In this document: positions 15,758-25,687 of the stretch, one piece after another
Position numbering within the stretch: position 1 is the stretch's first letter
Layout of the letters: the number at the start of each line of letters is the position of its first letter
Source of the DNA: Roseiarcus sp963829505
GTDB taxonomy: Bacteria > Pseudomonadota > Alphaproteobacteria > Rhizobiales > Beijerinckiaceae
DNA length: 64,000 nucleotides
Assembly (NCBI GenBank): GCA_963829505.1
Contig: CAWHIL010000005.1
Coordinates: 124,001 to 188,000, forward strand
Direction of reading: 5' to 3'
The notes under the pieces: model-generated
Told to the model about the DNA's origin: nothing
What the model saw: the letters and a program-made list of their open reading frames with translations, nothing else
Databases searched by the model: none
Made by a program: the position numbers and the translations under genes

Positions 15758-16942
15758 TCAGAGCATGGCCGCCGTCACCAGATCGCGGAACAGCCAGCGG
15801 AAATAATCGCGGTGCAGCGGCGCCTGCGCCAGCATGACCGCGAACAGCGAATCCGCTGGCGAGATCCAGAAATAGGTGCCGGCCGTCCCGCCCCAGAAAT
15901 ACTCGCCGATTGTCCCCGCGGTCGGCGCCCGTCCCTCGTCGGTGCGGACCGCGAAGCCGAGGCCGTAGCCGTGGCCCGGCCACAGGAGCGGGTCCTGCTT
16001 GACGCAGCCCGGCTCGAGATGGTCGCTCGCCATGAAGGCGATCGTGCGCGGCCCGAGGATGCGCGCCCCCTGGAAAATACCGCCGTTCGTCAGCATGGCG
16101 AGGAAGCGCGCATAGTCCGACAGGGTCGAGACGAGCCCCGTGCCGCCCATCTCGAAATGCGGCGGCGCGACGACGTCGATCGTGTCGGGCGCAAAGGTCT
16201 CGAGGCCGCCGAAGGAAAACGGCTCGGCGCGGCGCGCGAGCTTCGCCGCGGGCGTGAAGAAAGCGGTGTCCTCCATGTCGAGCGGCGCGAGAATGCGCTC
16301 GCGCAGGACGTCGCTCAGCCGCGCGCCCTCGACGACCTCGACGATCCGGCCGAGCACGTCGGTGGCATGGCCGTAGTTCCACATTTCGCCTGGCTGGCCG
16401 TGCATCGGCAGCGCCGCGATGGCGTCGCAATGCTCGGCCGTCGTCTTGCCGAGATCGAAGAGATTGGCCGACGCCCAGCGCTTGTGGATCGCGGTCGCGC
16501 CGTTGAAGCCGTAGACCATGCCTGAGGTATGGCGCATGAGGTCGTGGATGGTGATCGGCCGCGTGAGCGGGAGGAGCATCAAGCCGTCCGCGGTCTCGAC
16601 GCCGGCCTTCGATTCGCCGAATGCGGGAATATATTTCGACACCGGATCGGGCAGCGCGAGCCGCCCCTTCTCGACGAGCATCATCGCCGCCGCCGAGACG
16701 ACGGGCTTCGTCATCGAATAGATGCGGAAGATCGCGTCTTCGCGCATCGGCGGCCCGTCGGGCGCGAGCTTGCCGAGCGTCTGCCGGTAGGCGACCTTGC
16801 CGTGGCGGACGACGAGCAGCGACATGCCGGGCGTCTTGCCGTCGTCGATCTCACGTTCCATCGCAGCGGTCAGCCGGTCGAGCCGGTCCGGCATGAAGCC
16901 CAAGTGCTCGGAGGGGACATAGGGGAGAACGAAGGCGGACAT
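15758..16942 (-). CDS. Serine hydrolase, beta-lactamase class C / esterase family
   Basis: 394-residue member of the penicillin-binding/serine esterase family. The SxxK motif is SMTK at residues 76-79, the Tyr motif is Y190 in NYGHATDVLG, and the third motif is WGGTAGTYFW near residue 348. No signal peptide is visible from the start at 16942, so it is probably a cytoplasmic esterase and not a periplasmic beta-lactamase. Many relatives are annotated EstB-like. Transcribed away from rarA. Confidence 0.87.
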   Translation of the reverse strand: MSAFVLPYVPSEHLGFMPDRLDRLTAAMEREIDDGKTPGMSLLVVRHGKVAYRQTLGKLAPDGPPMREDAIFRIYSMTKPVVSAAAMMLVEKGRLALPDPVSKYIPAFGESKAGVETADGLMLLPLTRPITIHDLMRHTSGMVYGFNGATAIHKRWASANLFDLGKTTAEHCDAIAALPMHGQPGEMWNYGHATDVLGRIVEVVEGARLSDVLRERILAPLDMEDTAFFTPAAKLARRAEPFSFGGLETFAPDTIDVVAPPHFEMGGTGLVSTLSDYARFLAMLTNGGIFQGARILGPRTIAFMASDHLEPGCVKQDPLLWPGHGYGLGFAVRTDEGRAPTAGTIGEYFWGGTAGTYFWISPADSLFAVMLAQAPLHRDYFRWLFRDLVTAAML

Positions 16943-17091
16943 CGCGGGCTTCCCGGCATTTCGTGAAGGCTCGCGCGCGAGCATGAGCCTGAAGGCCCGA
17001 TTCCGGCAAGGCGGCGCGACGCCGCAGCGCCGCCTGCTTCGCGGCCGGCGCCGATGCGCCGACCCGGGCGGAGGCATAGCCCGTCATTGAT

Positions 17092-17217
17092 TTGCTGGGC
17101 GGAGCGGGGCGCGAAATAACTTTGATGTCAAGGATGCGCCAAAGGCGCACCGCCTCCGGCGGCGGCCTGAAAGGCCGTCCTTGAGATCAAAGTCATTTCG
17201 CGCAGAATCGCCAGCAA
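17092..17217. repeat. Long imperfect inverted repeat between divergent genes
   Basis: The left arm (17092-17135, TTGCTGGGCG...GCGCGAAATAACTTTGATGTCAAGGATG) pairs with the right arm (17176-17217) at about 80 percent, with ACTTTGATNTCAAGGA as the best-matched part. The centre holds three small nested hairpins (GCGCCAAAGGCGC, CGCCTCCGGCGGCG, GGCCTGAAAGGCC). It lies in the intergenic space between the serine hydrolase and rarA promoters. Confidence 0.75.
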
Positions 17218-17313
17218 GCAAACAATGCCGGAATCCATCACGACGATGTCTCGCATGCGCCGGGCGGAGAAGCCCGCTTGCCAGCCGCGCCTCCCGGCGG
17301 GACAACGGGCCCC

Positions 17314-18621
17314 ATGAGCCTGTTCGACGATCCGCCCATTCGGGGCGAGCCGCCGCCCGCTCCGCTCGCCGAGCGGATGCGGCCCAAAACGCTGGCCGAG
17401 GTTTCGGGACAGGAACACCTCACCGGCCCCGACGGCGCGCTGACCCGGCTTCTGCAAGCGCCGACGCTCGGCTCGATGATCTTCTGGGGGCCGCCGGGGA
17501 GCGGCAAGACGACGGTCGCGCGGCTCATCGGCGCGATGCGCGCGGACGCCTTCGTCCAGGTCTCGGCCATCCATTCGGGCGTCGCCGAACTCAAGAAGAT
17601 CTTCGACGCCGCCCGCATCCGGCGCGCCCAAGGCAAGGGCACGCTGCTCTTCGTCGACGAGATCCATCGCTTCAACCGCGCCCAGCAGGATTCCTTCCTG
17701 CCCGTCATGGAGGACGGCGCGGTGACGCTGATCGGCGCGACCACCGAGAACCCGTCGTTCGAACTGAACGCCGCGCTTCTGTCGCGCGCCCGCGTGCTCG
17801 TCTTCCGCGCGTTGACGGCGGAGGCGCTCGAGGCGCTGATCGAGCGCGCCGAGCGGCTCGAGGCCCGGCCGCTGCCGCTTCAACCCGACGCCCGCGCGGC
17901 GCTGATCGGCATGGCGGACGGCGACGGCCGCGCCGCCCTGACGCTCGCCGAGGAAGTCTGGCGCGCCGCAAGGCCGGGCGAGATCCTCGACGCGTCCCGC
18001 CTCGTCGAGGTCGTGCAGCGGCGCGCGCCCCTCTACGACAAGGCGCAGGACGGCCATTACAATCTCATCTCGGCGCTGCACAAATGCGTGCGCGGCTCCG
18101 ACCCGGACGCGGCGCTCTACTATCTCGCGCGCATGTTCGACGCCGGCGAGGACCCGCTCTTCATCGCGCGGCGCGTCGTGCGCATGGCCTCCGAGGACGT
18201 CGGCCTCGCCGATCCGCAGGCGCTCGCGGTCGCCGTCGCGGCCAAGGACGCCTACGATTTTCTGGGCAGCCCGGAGGGCGAGCTGGCGATCGCGCAGGCT
18301 CTCGTCTATGTCGCGACGGCGCCGAAATCGAATGCGATCTACAAGGCGTTCGGCGCGGCGCAGGCGCTGGCGAAAGAGCGCGGCTCGCTGACCCCGCCGA
18401 AGACGATCCTCAACGCGCCGACGCGGCTCATGAAGCGCGAAGGCTACGGCGCGGACTATTCCTACGATCACGACGCGCCCGACGCCTTTTCGGGCCAGAA
18501 CTACTGGCCCGACGCGCTCGGCCGTCGCAGGCTCTACGAGCCGGTCGAGCGCGGCTTCGAGCGCGAGATCGTGAAGCGCCTCGAGCTTTGGGCGAAGCTC
18601 AGGAAGGAGCGGGGAGAGTAG
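17314..18621 (+). CDS. rarA: Replication-associated recombination protein A (AAA+ ATPase)
   Basis: 435-residue RarA/MgsA/WRNIP1-type AAA+ protein acting at stalled replication forks with SSB. Walker A is GPPGSGKTT at 59-67, Walker B is LLFVDEIHRF at 111-120, sensor 1 IGATTENPSF, and the C-terminal part has the tetramerisation domain with MASEDVGLADP and the NAPTRLMK stretch. I start at ATG 17314 (MSLFDDPP); the upstream open frame runs into the promoter palindrome. Length equals the family norm. Confidence 0.95.
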   Translation: MSLFDDPPIRGEPPPAPLAERMRPKTLAEVSGQEHLTGPDGALTRLLQAPTLGSMIFWGPPGSGKTTVARLIGAMRADAFVQVSAIHSGVAELKKIFDAARIRRAQGKGTLLFVDEIHRFNRAQQDSFLPVMEDGAVTLIGATTENPSFELNAALLSRARVLVFRALTAEALEALIERAERLEARPLPLQPDARAALIGMADGDGRAALTLAEEVWRAARPGEILDASRLVEVVQRRAPLYDKAQDGHYNLISALHKCVRGSDPDAALYYLARMFDAGEDPLFIARRVVRMASEDVGLADPQALAVAVAAKDAYDFLGSPEGELAIAQALVYVATAPKSNAIYKAFGAAQALAKERGSLTPPKTILNAPTRLMKREGYGADYSYDHDAPDAFSGQNYWPDALGRRRLYEPVERGFEREIVKRLELWAKLRKERGE

Positions 18622-18652
18622 GGGCGGTAGCCGGTCGGAGCAACCCCACTGC

Positions 18653-18762
18653 CCTCGTCCTGAGGAGCCGGCGAAGCCGGCGTCTCGAAGGACGCCCGCG
18701 GAGGCGCCCCAAGTTGTCCTTCGAGACGCGTCGCCTTTCGGCGCCGCTCCTCAGGACGAGGG
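18653..18762. repeat. Long REP hairpin (family 1)
   Basis: Outer arms CCCTCGTCCTGAGGAGC / GCTCCTCAGGACGAGGG, inner arms CGTCTCGAAGGACG / TGTCCTTCGAGACGCG, directly downstream of rarA. Probably the effective end of the rarA transcript. Confidence 0.9.
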
Positions 18763-18884
18763 CGGTGGCCTGACCCTGGAAGCGCCTGCCAGCGCGGAAG
18801 GACGGCGGCCTCTAGGCAAGCCGGGTTTGGCGTAATAGTTCTTGGCGAATGGCGGAGCTTCGGTCTCCACTTCGGGAGGTTCAC

Positions 18885-20315
18885 ATGTCTCACGATCTGC
18901 AGTTCTATATCGACGGCAAGTGGGTTGAACCTTCGACGCCGAACACCATCGACGTGATCGACCCGTCCAACGAGGAGGCCTTCGCGAAGATCGCGTTGGG
19001 AGCGAAGGCCGATGTCGACAAGGCGGTGGCCGCAGCCAGGCGCGCCTTCGCGACCTTCTCGCTCACTTCGCGTGAAGAGCGGCTCGCGCTGCTGCGGCGG
19101 ATCGTCGAGATCTACAAGAAGCGCGCGCCCGACCTCGGGCTGGCGGTGTCGCGCGAAATGGGGGCGCCGCGCGCTTTCGCGCTCAACAATCAGGTCGGGA
19201 TCGGCCTCGCGCATCTTCAGAAGATGGCGGAAACCCTCGAGAGCTTCGAGTTCGAGCGGATGCTCAATGGCTCGCTCGTGGTGAAGGAGCCGATCGGCGT
19301 CGTCGGCATGATCACGCCGTGGAACTGGCCGCTGAACCAGATCACCTGCAAGGTCGCGCCGGCGCTTGCTTCGGGATGCACGATGGTCCTGAAGCCGAGC
19401 GAGATCGCGCCGCTCGACGCCATCGTCTTCGCCGAAATCCTGGATGAAGCGGGCGTGCCCAAGGGCGTTTTCAATCTCGTCAACGGCGACGGGCCGACGG
19501 TCGGGCAGGCGCTCGCGAGCCATCCCGACATCGACATGGTTTCGTTCACCGGTTCGACCCGCGCGGGCGTGCTTGTCGCCAAGGCCGCCGCCGACACGGT
19601 CAAGCGCGTGCACCAGGAACTGGGCGGAAAGTCAGCCAACATCCTGTTCCCCGACGCGGACTTTGCGACGGCGGTGAAGAAGGGCGTCGAAGGCTGCTAT
19701 CTGAACAGCGGTCAGTCGTGCAACGCGCCGACGCGCATGTTCGTGCCGCGCGAGCGGCAGAACGACGTCATCCGCTACGCCAAAGATGCGGCCGAGGGAT
19801 ATCGGGTCGGCGCGGCCGATGCGCCCGGCACGATGCTGGGACCGGTCGTGAGCCAGGTGCAGTACGACAAGATCCAGAATCTCATCGAAAGCGGCGTCGC
19901 CGAAGGCGCGACGCTGGTCACCGGCGGTCCCGGACTGCCCGCCGACCTCAACCGCGGCTATTATGTGAAGCCGACCGTGTTCGCCGATGTGACGCCGGAC
20001 ATGCGCATCGCGCGCGAGGAGATTTTCGGTCCGGTGCTCTCCATCATGCCCTACGACGACGTCGAACAGGCGATCGAGCGCGCCAACGACACCCATTACG
20101 GCCTCGCCTCCTACCTCCAGACCAAGGATCTCGCCAAGGCGCGGGAGACGTCGCGGCGCATGCGCTCGGGCAACGTCTACATCAACTATCCGGCGTGGGA
20201 TGCGGCTCTGCCGTTCGGCGGCTACAAGCAATCCGGCAACGGCCGCGAATACGGCGAATACGGGCTCGAGGAATTCCTCGAGATCAAGGGCATCGCCGGC
20301 TACCAGGCGGCCTGA
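18885..20315 (+). CDS. NAD(P)-dependent aldehyde dehydrogenase
   Basis: 476-residue ALDH-superfamily enzyme. The catalytic Cys is C279 in NSGQSCNAPTRM, the general base is E245 in QELGGKS, and the cofactor loop VSFTGSTRAG and the PWNWPLNQ segment are intact. A perfect GGGAGGT ribosome binding site (18874-18880) sets the ATG at 18885. The sequence resembles the broad-specificity ALDH group often annotated as acting on semialdehydes or aromatic aldehydes; substrate cannot be told. Single-gene unit. Confidence 0.92.
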   Translation: MSHDLQFYIDGKWVEPSTPNTIDVIDPSNEEAFAKIALGAKADVDKAVAAARRAFATFSLTSREERLALLRRIVEIYKKRAPDLGLAVSREMGAPRAFALNNQVGIGLAHLQKMAETLESFEFERMLNGSLVVKEPIGVVGMITPWNWPLNQITCKVAPALASGCTMVLKPSEIAPLDAIVFAEILDEAGVPKGVFNLVNGDGPTVGQALASHPDIDMVSFTGSTRAGVLVAKAAADTVKRVHQELGGKSANILFPDADFATAVKKGVEGCYLNSGQSCNAPTRMFVPRERQNDVIRYAKDAAEGYRVGAADAPGTMLGPVVSQVQYDKIQNLIESGVAEGATLVTGGPGLPADLNRGYYVKPTVFADVTPDMRIAREEIFGPVLSIMPYDDVEQAIERANDTHYGLASYLQTKDLAKARETSRRMRSGNVYINYPAWDAALPFGGYKQSGNGREYGEYGLEEFLEIKGIAGYQAA

Positions 20316-20390
20316 GGGCGCGCAGCGAAGCGGTCGTGGCCGCGTAACCTTAAGTCAGTGTTCCACGGGGACCCCTTCTCCACGAAGTGG

Positions 20391-20583
20391 GGACCTCTGC
20401 GAAATGTCGGGCGGCCCATTCCTCCTCCCCCCTTGTGGGGGAGGATCGAGGAGGGGGGTCTCACCACAGGTTGCCGTTGAGGCGAACACACGCCGACCTC
20501 TCCGGAAGATCGCCCTCATTCCCAAGGTCCGCGTGACCCCCCGCCCCGTCCCTCCCCCACAAGGGGGAGGGGACGTCAACGTC
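20391..20583. repeat. Palindromic intergenic element (family 3)
   Basis: About 190 bases with CTCCCCCCTTGTGGGGGAGG near the left edge, CTCCCCCACAAGGGGGAGG at the right, and a conserved middle (GGTTGCCGTTG..., TCTCCGGAAGATCGCCCTCA). A second copy in opposite orientation lies at 58685-58873 within the branched-chain transporter operon. The rest of the gap 20316-20762 shows no gene. Confidence 0.85.
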
Positions 20584-20762
20584 GGCCGCACATCGATTCG
20601 CATAGGTCTCACGAAGTGGGGAAGAGCCTGTGGCCGGGCTCCCCGGCAAGCTGGGGAAGGGGAACGGCGCCTTTTCGTCTCGGTTCGCGCGCCGCTCGGA
20701 CACGAAGGAGCCCCGATCTTTGCGCACATCGGCGCTCCAGGAGTTTTGGAGCCGCAATCGAC

Positions 20763-22016
20763 ATGTTTGCAACGCGCAGAGACTTCCTCGGGGTCGCCTC
20801 GTCCGCCGCGCTCGCCGCGGCGTGGCCCGCCCTGGCCGACGAGGCGCCCTCGCTTTCGACCCCGCGTGCGGGCTCGGCCCTCGATCAGGTCTGGGAGCTG
20901 GTGCGCGACCGCTTCTACGATCCGCGCCTCAACGGGCTCGACTGGGCGGCGACGCGCGAGCGCTTCCGGCCAAAGGCGGAGGCGGCCCGTACGCCCGGCG
21001 ATGAGGCGGACGCCATCAACGCCATGCTCGCGACCCTGAACGCCTCGCACACGCATTTCTATACGCGCGACGACCCGGCCTTCTACCAGCTCGCCGACAT
21101 CTTCGAAGGCGCGTTCGAGCGGCGCGGGCTCGAACGCGTCTTTCCGGGCGGCGAGATCCGCTATCCGGGCGTCGGCATGTTCACCGAGACCGACGATTCC
21201 GGCCGCGTCTTCGTCGTCGGCGCGATCGACGGCGCGCCGGCCCACGCGGCGGGCCTCCTCGTCGGCGACGAAATCCTCGCCGTCGACGGCAAGCCGTTCG
21301 AGCCGGTCGGGTCGTTCCGCGGCAAGGCCGGCGGCCGGGCGGTTTTGTCGATCCGGCGCGCCGCCGGCGGTCCGGCGATCGACGTCCCGGTCACGCCGGC
21401 TGATCTAAGCCCTGGCGAGATGTTCCTCCAGGGCTTGAAGCAGAGCGCCCGCGTCATCGCGGCAAAGGGCGGCGCGCGGATCGGCTATGTTCGCGTCTGG
21501 TCCTACGCCAGCCGCCGCTATCAGGGGGCGCTCGAGGATCTGATCTCCGAGGGGGCGCTGAAGGACGCGGACGCGCTCGTCTGGGACCTGCGCGACGGCT
21601 GGGGCGGGGCGCAGCCCTGGTATCTCGACCTCTTCAACGCCCGCGCGCCGACAATGCAGGTCGCCGATCGCAACGGCGAGACGGAATTCGTCGGCGCGAA
21701 ATGGCGGAAACCCGTCGCCGCCCTCGTCAACGGCGCCACGCGCAGCGGCAAGGAGGTGCTGGCCTACGGCTTCCGGGAATACGGGCTCGGACCGCTCGTC
21801 GGGGCCCACACCGAGGGCGCGGTGCTGGCGGCGACCGCGTTCCTGATCGGCGACGAGGGCCTGCTCCTGCTCGCGGTCGATGACGTGCTCGTGGACGGAA
21901 AGCGGCTCGAGGGCGTCGGCGTCGAGCCGACGATCCCCGTGCCGTTCGACCGCCGCTACGCGGCAGGCGCCGACCCGCAGCTCGACCGGGCGGTCGAGGC
22001 GCTGTCGCGGAGCTAG
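20763..22016 (+). CDS. S41 family peptidase with PDZ domain, exported
   Basis: 417-residue C-terminal-processing-type peptidase. The N-terminus TRRDFLGVASSAALAAAW is a (Tat-like) signal peptide ending in LADEAP. A helical domain (residues 30-110) precedes a PDZ domain (about 125-205: DDSGRVFVVGAIDGAPA, GLLVGDEILAVDG), and the catalytic region has RIGYVRVWSY, DLRDGWGG and RSGKEVLAYGFR, where the Ser of RSGKE fits the nucleophile position. The catalytic Lys usually found in GKGTVQ is not obvious (VGAHTEGAVLA), so activity may differ from CtpA. Confidence 0.83.
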   Translation: MFATRRDFLGVASSAALAAAWPALADEAPSLSTPRAGSALDQVWELVRDRFYDPRLNGLDWAATRERFRPKAEAARTPGDEADAINAMLATLNASHTHFYTRDDPAFYQLADIFEGAFERRGLERVFPGGEIRYPGVGMFTETDDSGRVFVVGAIDGAPAHAAGLLVGDEILAVDGKPFEPVGSFRGKAGGRAVLSIRRAAGGPAIDVPVTPADLSPGEMFLQGLKQSARVIAAKGGARIGYVRVWSYASRRYQGALEDLISEGALKDADALVWDLRDGWGGAQPWYLDLFNARAPTMQVADRNGETEFVGAKWRKPVAALVNGATRSGKEVLAYGFREYGLGPLVGAHTEGAVLAATAFLIGDEGLLLLAVDDVLVDGKRLEGVGVEPTIPVPFDRRYAAGADPQLDRAVEALSRS

Positions 22017-22146
22017 GGGCGTTCGCGCCCCTGCTTCGAGCGCTGCACCTGTCCCGTGTCCGGCGCGCCGGGGGAAGGCGCGCGCTCAACTCTCGCGCCC
22101 GCCTATGCCCTAATCGTTGGCTCCCCTTCGCCGGAGGCAGCCCCCT

Positions 22147-22347
22147 TTGATCCGCTGGCTCGCCGCGCTACCCTTTCTCGGCCTCCTCGTCGGCCCCTTT
22201 TTCCTCAACAGGGTTCAGCCGCTCGTCATGGGCATGCCGCTCCTGCTCGCCTGGCTGGTCGCCTGGGTCGTGCTCACGGCGGTCATCATGGCGCTGATCT
22301 ACGCGCTCGATCCCGTCAACCGCGACGCCGGGGAAGGCGGCGCGTGA
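22147..22347 (+). CDS. DUF3311 small membrane protein, symporter partner
   Basis: 66-residue protein with two membrane segments (residues 3-24 and 30-55) typical of DUF3311, encoded just ahead of a sodium/solute symporter. A GGAGG site at 22132-22136 supports the TTG start at 22147. Its TGA stop overlaps the GTG start of the next gene (GTGA at 22344-22347), so translation is coupled. Probably an accessory subunit of the transporter, like YhdT for PanF. Confidence 0.8.
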   Translation: MIRWLAALPFLGLLVGPFFLNRVQPLVMGMPLLLAWLVAWVVLTAVIMALIYALDPVNRDAGEGGA

Positions 22348-23825
22348 ACGTCGCGCTTCTCATCATCTTCGCCTTCGCCGCGCTCGCGCTGGCGCTCGGT
22401 CTCCGCGCCTCGCACGGCCGGGACATGGACCTCGAACAATGGACGGTCGCCGGCCGCGGCTTCGGGGCGCTCTTCGTCTTCCTGCTGCTCGCCGGCGAGA
22501 TCTACACCACCTTCACCTTCCTCGGCGGCAGCGGCTGGGCCTACGGGAAGGGCGGGCCGACCTATTACATCCTCGCCTACGGCAGCCTCGCCTATATCCT
22601 GTCGTACTGGCTCCTGCCGCCGATCTGGCGCTACGGGCGCGATCACCACCTGGTCTCGCAGCCCCATTATTTCCGCCATCGGTATTCTAGCCCCGTGCTC
22701 GGCGGCGTGGTCGCGCTCGTCGGGGTCGTGGCGCTCATCCCCTATATGGTCCTGCAGCTCAAAGGCCTCGGCATCATCGTCTCGACGAGTTCCTCCGGGA
22801 CGATCTCGCCCGATGTCGCGATCTGGATTGGGGCTGCGATCGTCACCGCCTACGTCATGGTGTCGGGTGTGCGCGGCTCGGCATGGAACGCGGTCATCAA
22901 GGACATTCTGATCCTCGCCGTCGTCCTCTTCCTCGGCATCTATCTGCCGCTCCATCTCTACGGCGGGTACGGCGCCATGTTCGCCGCGATCGATGAGGCG
23001 AAGCCGGGCTTCCTCGCGCTTCCCGAGCGCGGCCAGAGCGTGCTGTGGTTCTCCTCGAGCGTGCTTCTGTCGGCGCTCGGCTTCTACATGTGGCCGCATT
23101 CGTTCGGGGCGGTGTTCACCGCCCGCGACGCCCGCGTGTTCCGCAAGAACGCGATCTTCCTGCCGCTCTACCAGCTCATCCTGCTCTTCGTGTTCTTCGT
23201 CGGCTTCGCCGCGGTCCTCAAGGTTCCCGGGCTCAAGGGCGGGGAAGTGGATCTGGCGCTGTTCAAGATCTCCATTGAGACCTTCGATCCGTGGGTGGTG
23301 GGGATCATCGGCGGCGCCGGCGTCCTGACCGCGCTCGTGCCGGGCTCGCTGATTCTCATGTCGGCCGCGACCCTCTTCGCCAACGACCTCTTCGCGCCCA
23401 TGGCCGGCGTCACGAATCCGAACCGCATCGCGCTTATCGCGCGCGCCTCCGTGCCCGTCTGGGCGCTCGTCGCGGTCTATTTCGCGATCGGCGGGGGCCA
23501 GACCATCGTGTCGCTCCTCTTGATGGGCTACGCCTTCGTCACGCAATTGTTTCCCGCCCTGATCGCGAGCCTCCTGCCGCGCAACCCCGTCAGTCCCGCG
23601 GGCGCCGTCGCCGGCGTCGTTGCAGGCGTCGGCACGGTGGCGCTGACGACGACGCAGCACCTGACGCTGACGAACCTGCTGCCGTTTCTCCCCGACCGGC
23701 TCAACGACGTGAACATCGGCATCGCCGCGCTTGCGCTGAACCTCGTCGTGCTCGGCCTCGTCAGCGCCTTCGTGCGCCAGCCGCGGCTCGCGGCCGCCGA
23801 CCCCGCTGGAGGTCCCGCGAACTAG
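22344..23825 (+). CDS. Sodium:solute symporter (SSS family)
   Basis: 493-residue transporter with about 13 hydrophobic segments. Family features are the start GRDMDLEQWTVAGRGFGALF, then AGEIYTTFTFLGGSGWAYGKG, the LKGLGII helix and AAILFANDLFAP-like segment (SAATLFANDLFAPM). The GTG start at 22344 overlaps the DUF3311 stop. It resembles the monocarboxylate (MctP-like) or pantothenate (PanF-like) branches; the substrate is not certain. Confidence 0.88.
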   Translation: MNVALLIIFAFAALALALGLRASHGRDMDLEQWTVAGRGFGALFVFLLLAGEIYTTFTFLGGSGWAYGKGGPTYYILAYGSLAYILSYWLLPPIWRYGRDHHLVSQPHYFRHRYSSPVLGGVVALVGVVALIPYMVLQLKGLGIIVSTSSSGTISPDVAIWIGAAIVTAYVMVSGVRGSAWNAVIKDILILAVVLFLGIYLPLHLYGGYGAMFAAIDEAKPGFLALPERGQSVLWFSSSVLLSALGFYMWPHSFGAVFTARDARVFRKNAIFLPLYQLILLFVFFVGFAAVLKVPGLKGGEVDLALFKISIETFDPWVVGIIGGAGVLTALVPGSLILMSAATLFANDLFAPMAGVTNPNRIALIARASVPVWALVAVYFAIGGGQTIVSLLLMGYAFVTQLFPALIASLLPRNPVSPAGAVAGVVAGVGTVALTTTQHLTLTNLLPFLPDRLNDVNIGIAALALNLVVLGLVSAFVRQPRLAAADPAGGPAN

Positions 23826-24034
23826 CTAGCGCGGTTCCCCCACGGCCCGACGCCACGGAAGCGTGGGTCCGGCCTTTTCCCGTTTTCCCCTGATCGAGAT
23901 CAAATCGCGGGCGGGCGGTCCGAGCTATCTTCTTTTCACAAAATAACGCGCGAGAGCCGCGGCCGCGACGCCCATGCCTGAAGCTTGCGGGTCGCGAGGC
24001 GGTTCGCCCCGCGCCGCTCTCGAAGGAAAGCCCC

Positions 24035-25687
24035 GTGCCCGCGCTCAGTCTCGCCCTTTCGCCGCGATTTCTCGTATTGACCCTCGCGGCGCTCCTGCTC
24101 GTCGTTTCGGTCGGGCTGATCGCGGCCGGGGCGGCGCCGGCGGTGAACGGGGTCTTGTGGACAGCGGCCGCGCTCTTCGCCGCGCTGACCGCGCTTGGCC
24201 TCCACGATCTCGTCCAGACCCGCCATGCGGTCCTGCGCAATTATCCGATCGCCGCGCATCTGCGCTTCATCCTCGAGGAGATCCGCCCCGAGATGCGGCA
24301 GTATTTCTTCGAGAGCGAAACCGATGGGTTGCCGTTCTCGCGGACCGAGCGCGCCGCCGTCTATCAGCGGGCGAAGATGGTCCTCGACAAGCGGCCGTTC
24401 GGCACGCTCCTCGACACCAACGCAACAGGCCACGAATGGCTGCGCCACTCGATGACGCCGAAGCCGGTCGCCGCGGAAGGCTTCCGGATCGTCGTCGGCG
24501 GCCCCGATTGCGTGAAACCCTATTCGATGTCGGTGTTCAACATTTCCGCCATGAGCTTCGGGGCGCTGAGCGCCAACGCCATTCTCGCCCTCAACAAGGG
24601 CGCTCGCCTCGGCGGCTTCGCCCACGACACGGGCGAGGGGGGCTTGAGCCCCTACCACAGCGCCGGCGGCGGCGACGTCATCTGGGAGATCGGCTCCGGC
24701 TATTTCGGCTGCCGGACGCCGGACGGGCTGTTCGACCCCGAGAAATTCGCCCGCCTCGCGGTGCGCGACGAGATCAAGATGATCGAGATCAAGCTGTCGC
24801 AGGGGGCGAAGCCCGGCCACGGCGGCGTCCTCCCGGGCGCCAAGGTGAGTGCGGAGATCGCCGCCATCCGCGGCGTCGAGCAGGGGAAGGACTGCGTATC
24901 GCCGGCGGCGCACAGCGCCTTCTCGACGCCGCTCGAACTCGTCGCCTTCATCGCACGTTTGCGCGCGCTTTCCGGCGGCAAGCCGGTCGGCTTCAAGCTT
25001 TGCGTCGGCCACCCGTGGGAGTTTCTCGGCGTCTGCAAGGCGATGGTCGAGACGGGCGTTTACCCCGACTTCGTCGTCGTCGACGGCATGGAGGGCGGCA
25101 CGGGCGCGGCGCCGCTCGAATTCGCCGACCATCTCGGCATGCCTTTGCGCGAGGGCCTCGTCTTCGTGCGCAATGCGCTGATCGGCATCGGCGCCCGAGA
25201 GCGCATCCGCATCGGCGCCGCCGGCAAGATCGTCAACGCCTTCGACGTCGCCCGCGCGATGGCGCTCGGGGCCGACTGGTGCAACGCGGCGCGCGGCTTC
25301 ATGTTCGCGCTCGGCTGCATCCAGTCGCTGAGCTGCCACACCGACCGCTGCCCGACCGGCGTCGCGACGCAGGACAAGATGCGCGCCCGGGCGCTGGTGG
25401 TCGAGGACAAGATGGAGCGGGTCCGCGCCTATCACGCCTCGATGCTGCACGCGCTCGCCGAACTCACCGCCGCCGCCGGCCTCGAGCATCCGCAGGATTT
25501 CCGCCCCGACCACTTCTCGCGCCGGGTCAGCGCCCGCGAGACCATGACCCTGGCCGAGCTTTACCCGGCGCCGAGACGCGGCGAACTCGCCGAAGGCGCG
25601 CGCGAACCCCGCTGGCGCGAGATGTGGGACATGGCGCGGGCGGAGACGTTCGCGCCGGCTTCGCTTGAAGCCCATGCGCCCCGGTAA
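24035..25687 (+). CDS. FMN-binding glutamate synthase-family protein (GltB-like), membrane-anchored
   Basis: 550-residue protein with two N-terminal hydrophobic segments (about residues 8-30 and 34-55) and a glutamate synthase catalytic barrel (residues 100-500): FNISAMSFGALSANAI, GAKPGHGGVLPGAKV, VVDGMEGGTGAAPLEF, and the Fe-S cysteine stretch SCHTDRCPTGVATQD. It lacks the glutaminase domain, so it is not a classical GOGAT; relatives are called GltS-like or archaeal-type. GTG start at 24035 has GAAGGAAAG upstream. Reaction unproven. Confidence 0.88.
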   Translation: MPALSLALSPRFLVLTLAALLLVVSVGLIAAGAAPAVNGVLWTAAALFAALTALGLHDLVQTRHAVLRNYPIAAHLRFILEEIRPEMRQYFFESETDGLPFSRTERAAVYQRAKMVLDKRPFGTLLDTNATGHEWLRHSMTPKPVAAEGFRIVVGGPDCVKPYSMSVFNISAMSFGALSANAILALNKGARLGGFAHDTGEGGLSPYHSAGGGDVIWEIGSGYFGCRTPDGLFDPEKFARLAVRDEIKMIEIKLSQGAKPGHGGVLPGAKVSAEIAAIRGVEQGKDCVSPAAHSAFSTPLELVAFIARLRALSGGKPVGFKLCVGHPWEFLGVCKAMVETGVYPDFVVVDGMEGGTGAAPLEFADHLGMPLREGLVFVRNALIGIGARERIRIGAAGKIVNAFDVARAMALGADWCNAARGFMFALGCIQSLSCHTDRCPTGVATQDKMRARALVVEDKMERVRAYHASMLHALAELTAAAGLEHPQDFRPDHFSRRVSARETMTLAELYPAPRRGELAEGAREPRWREMWDMARAETFAPASLEAHAPR

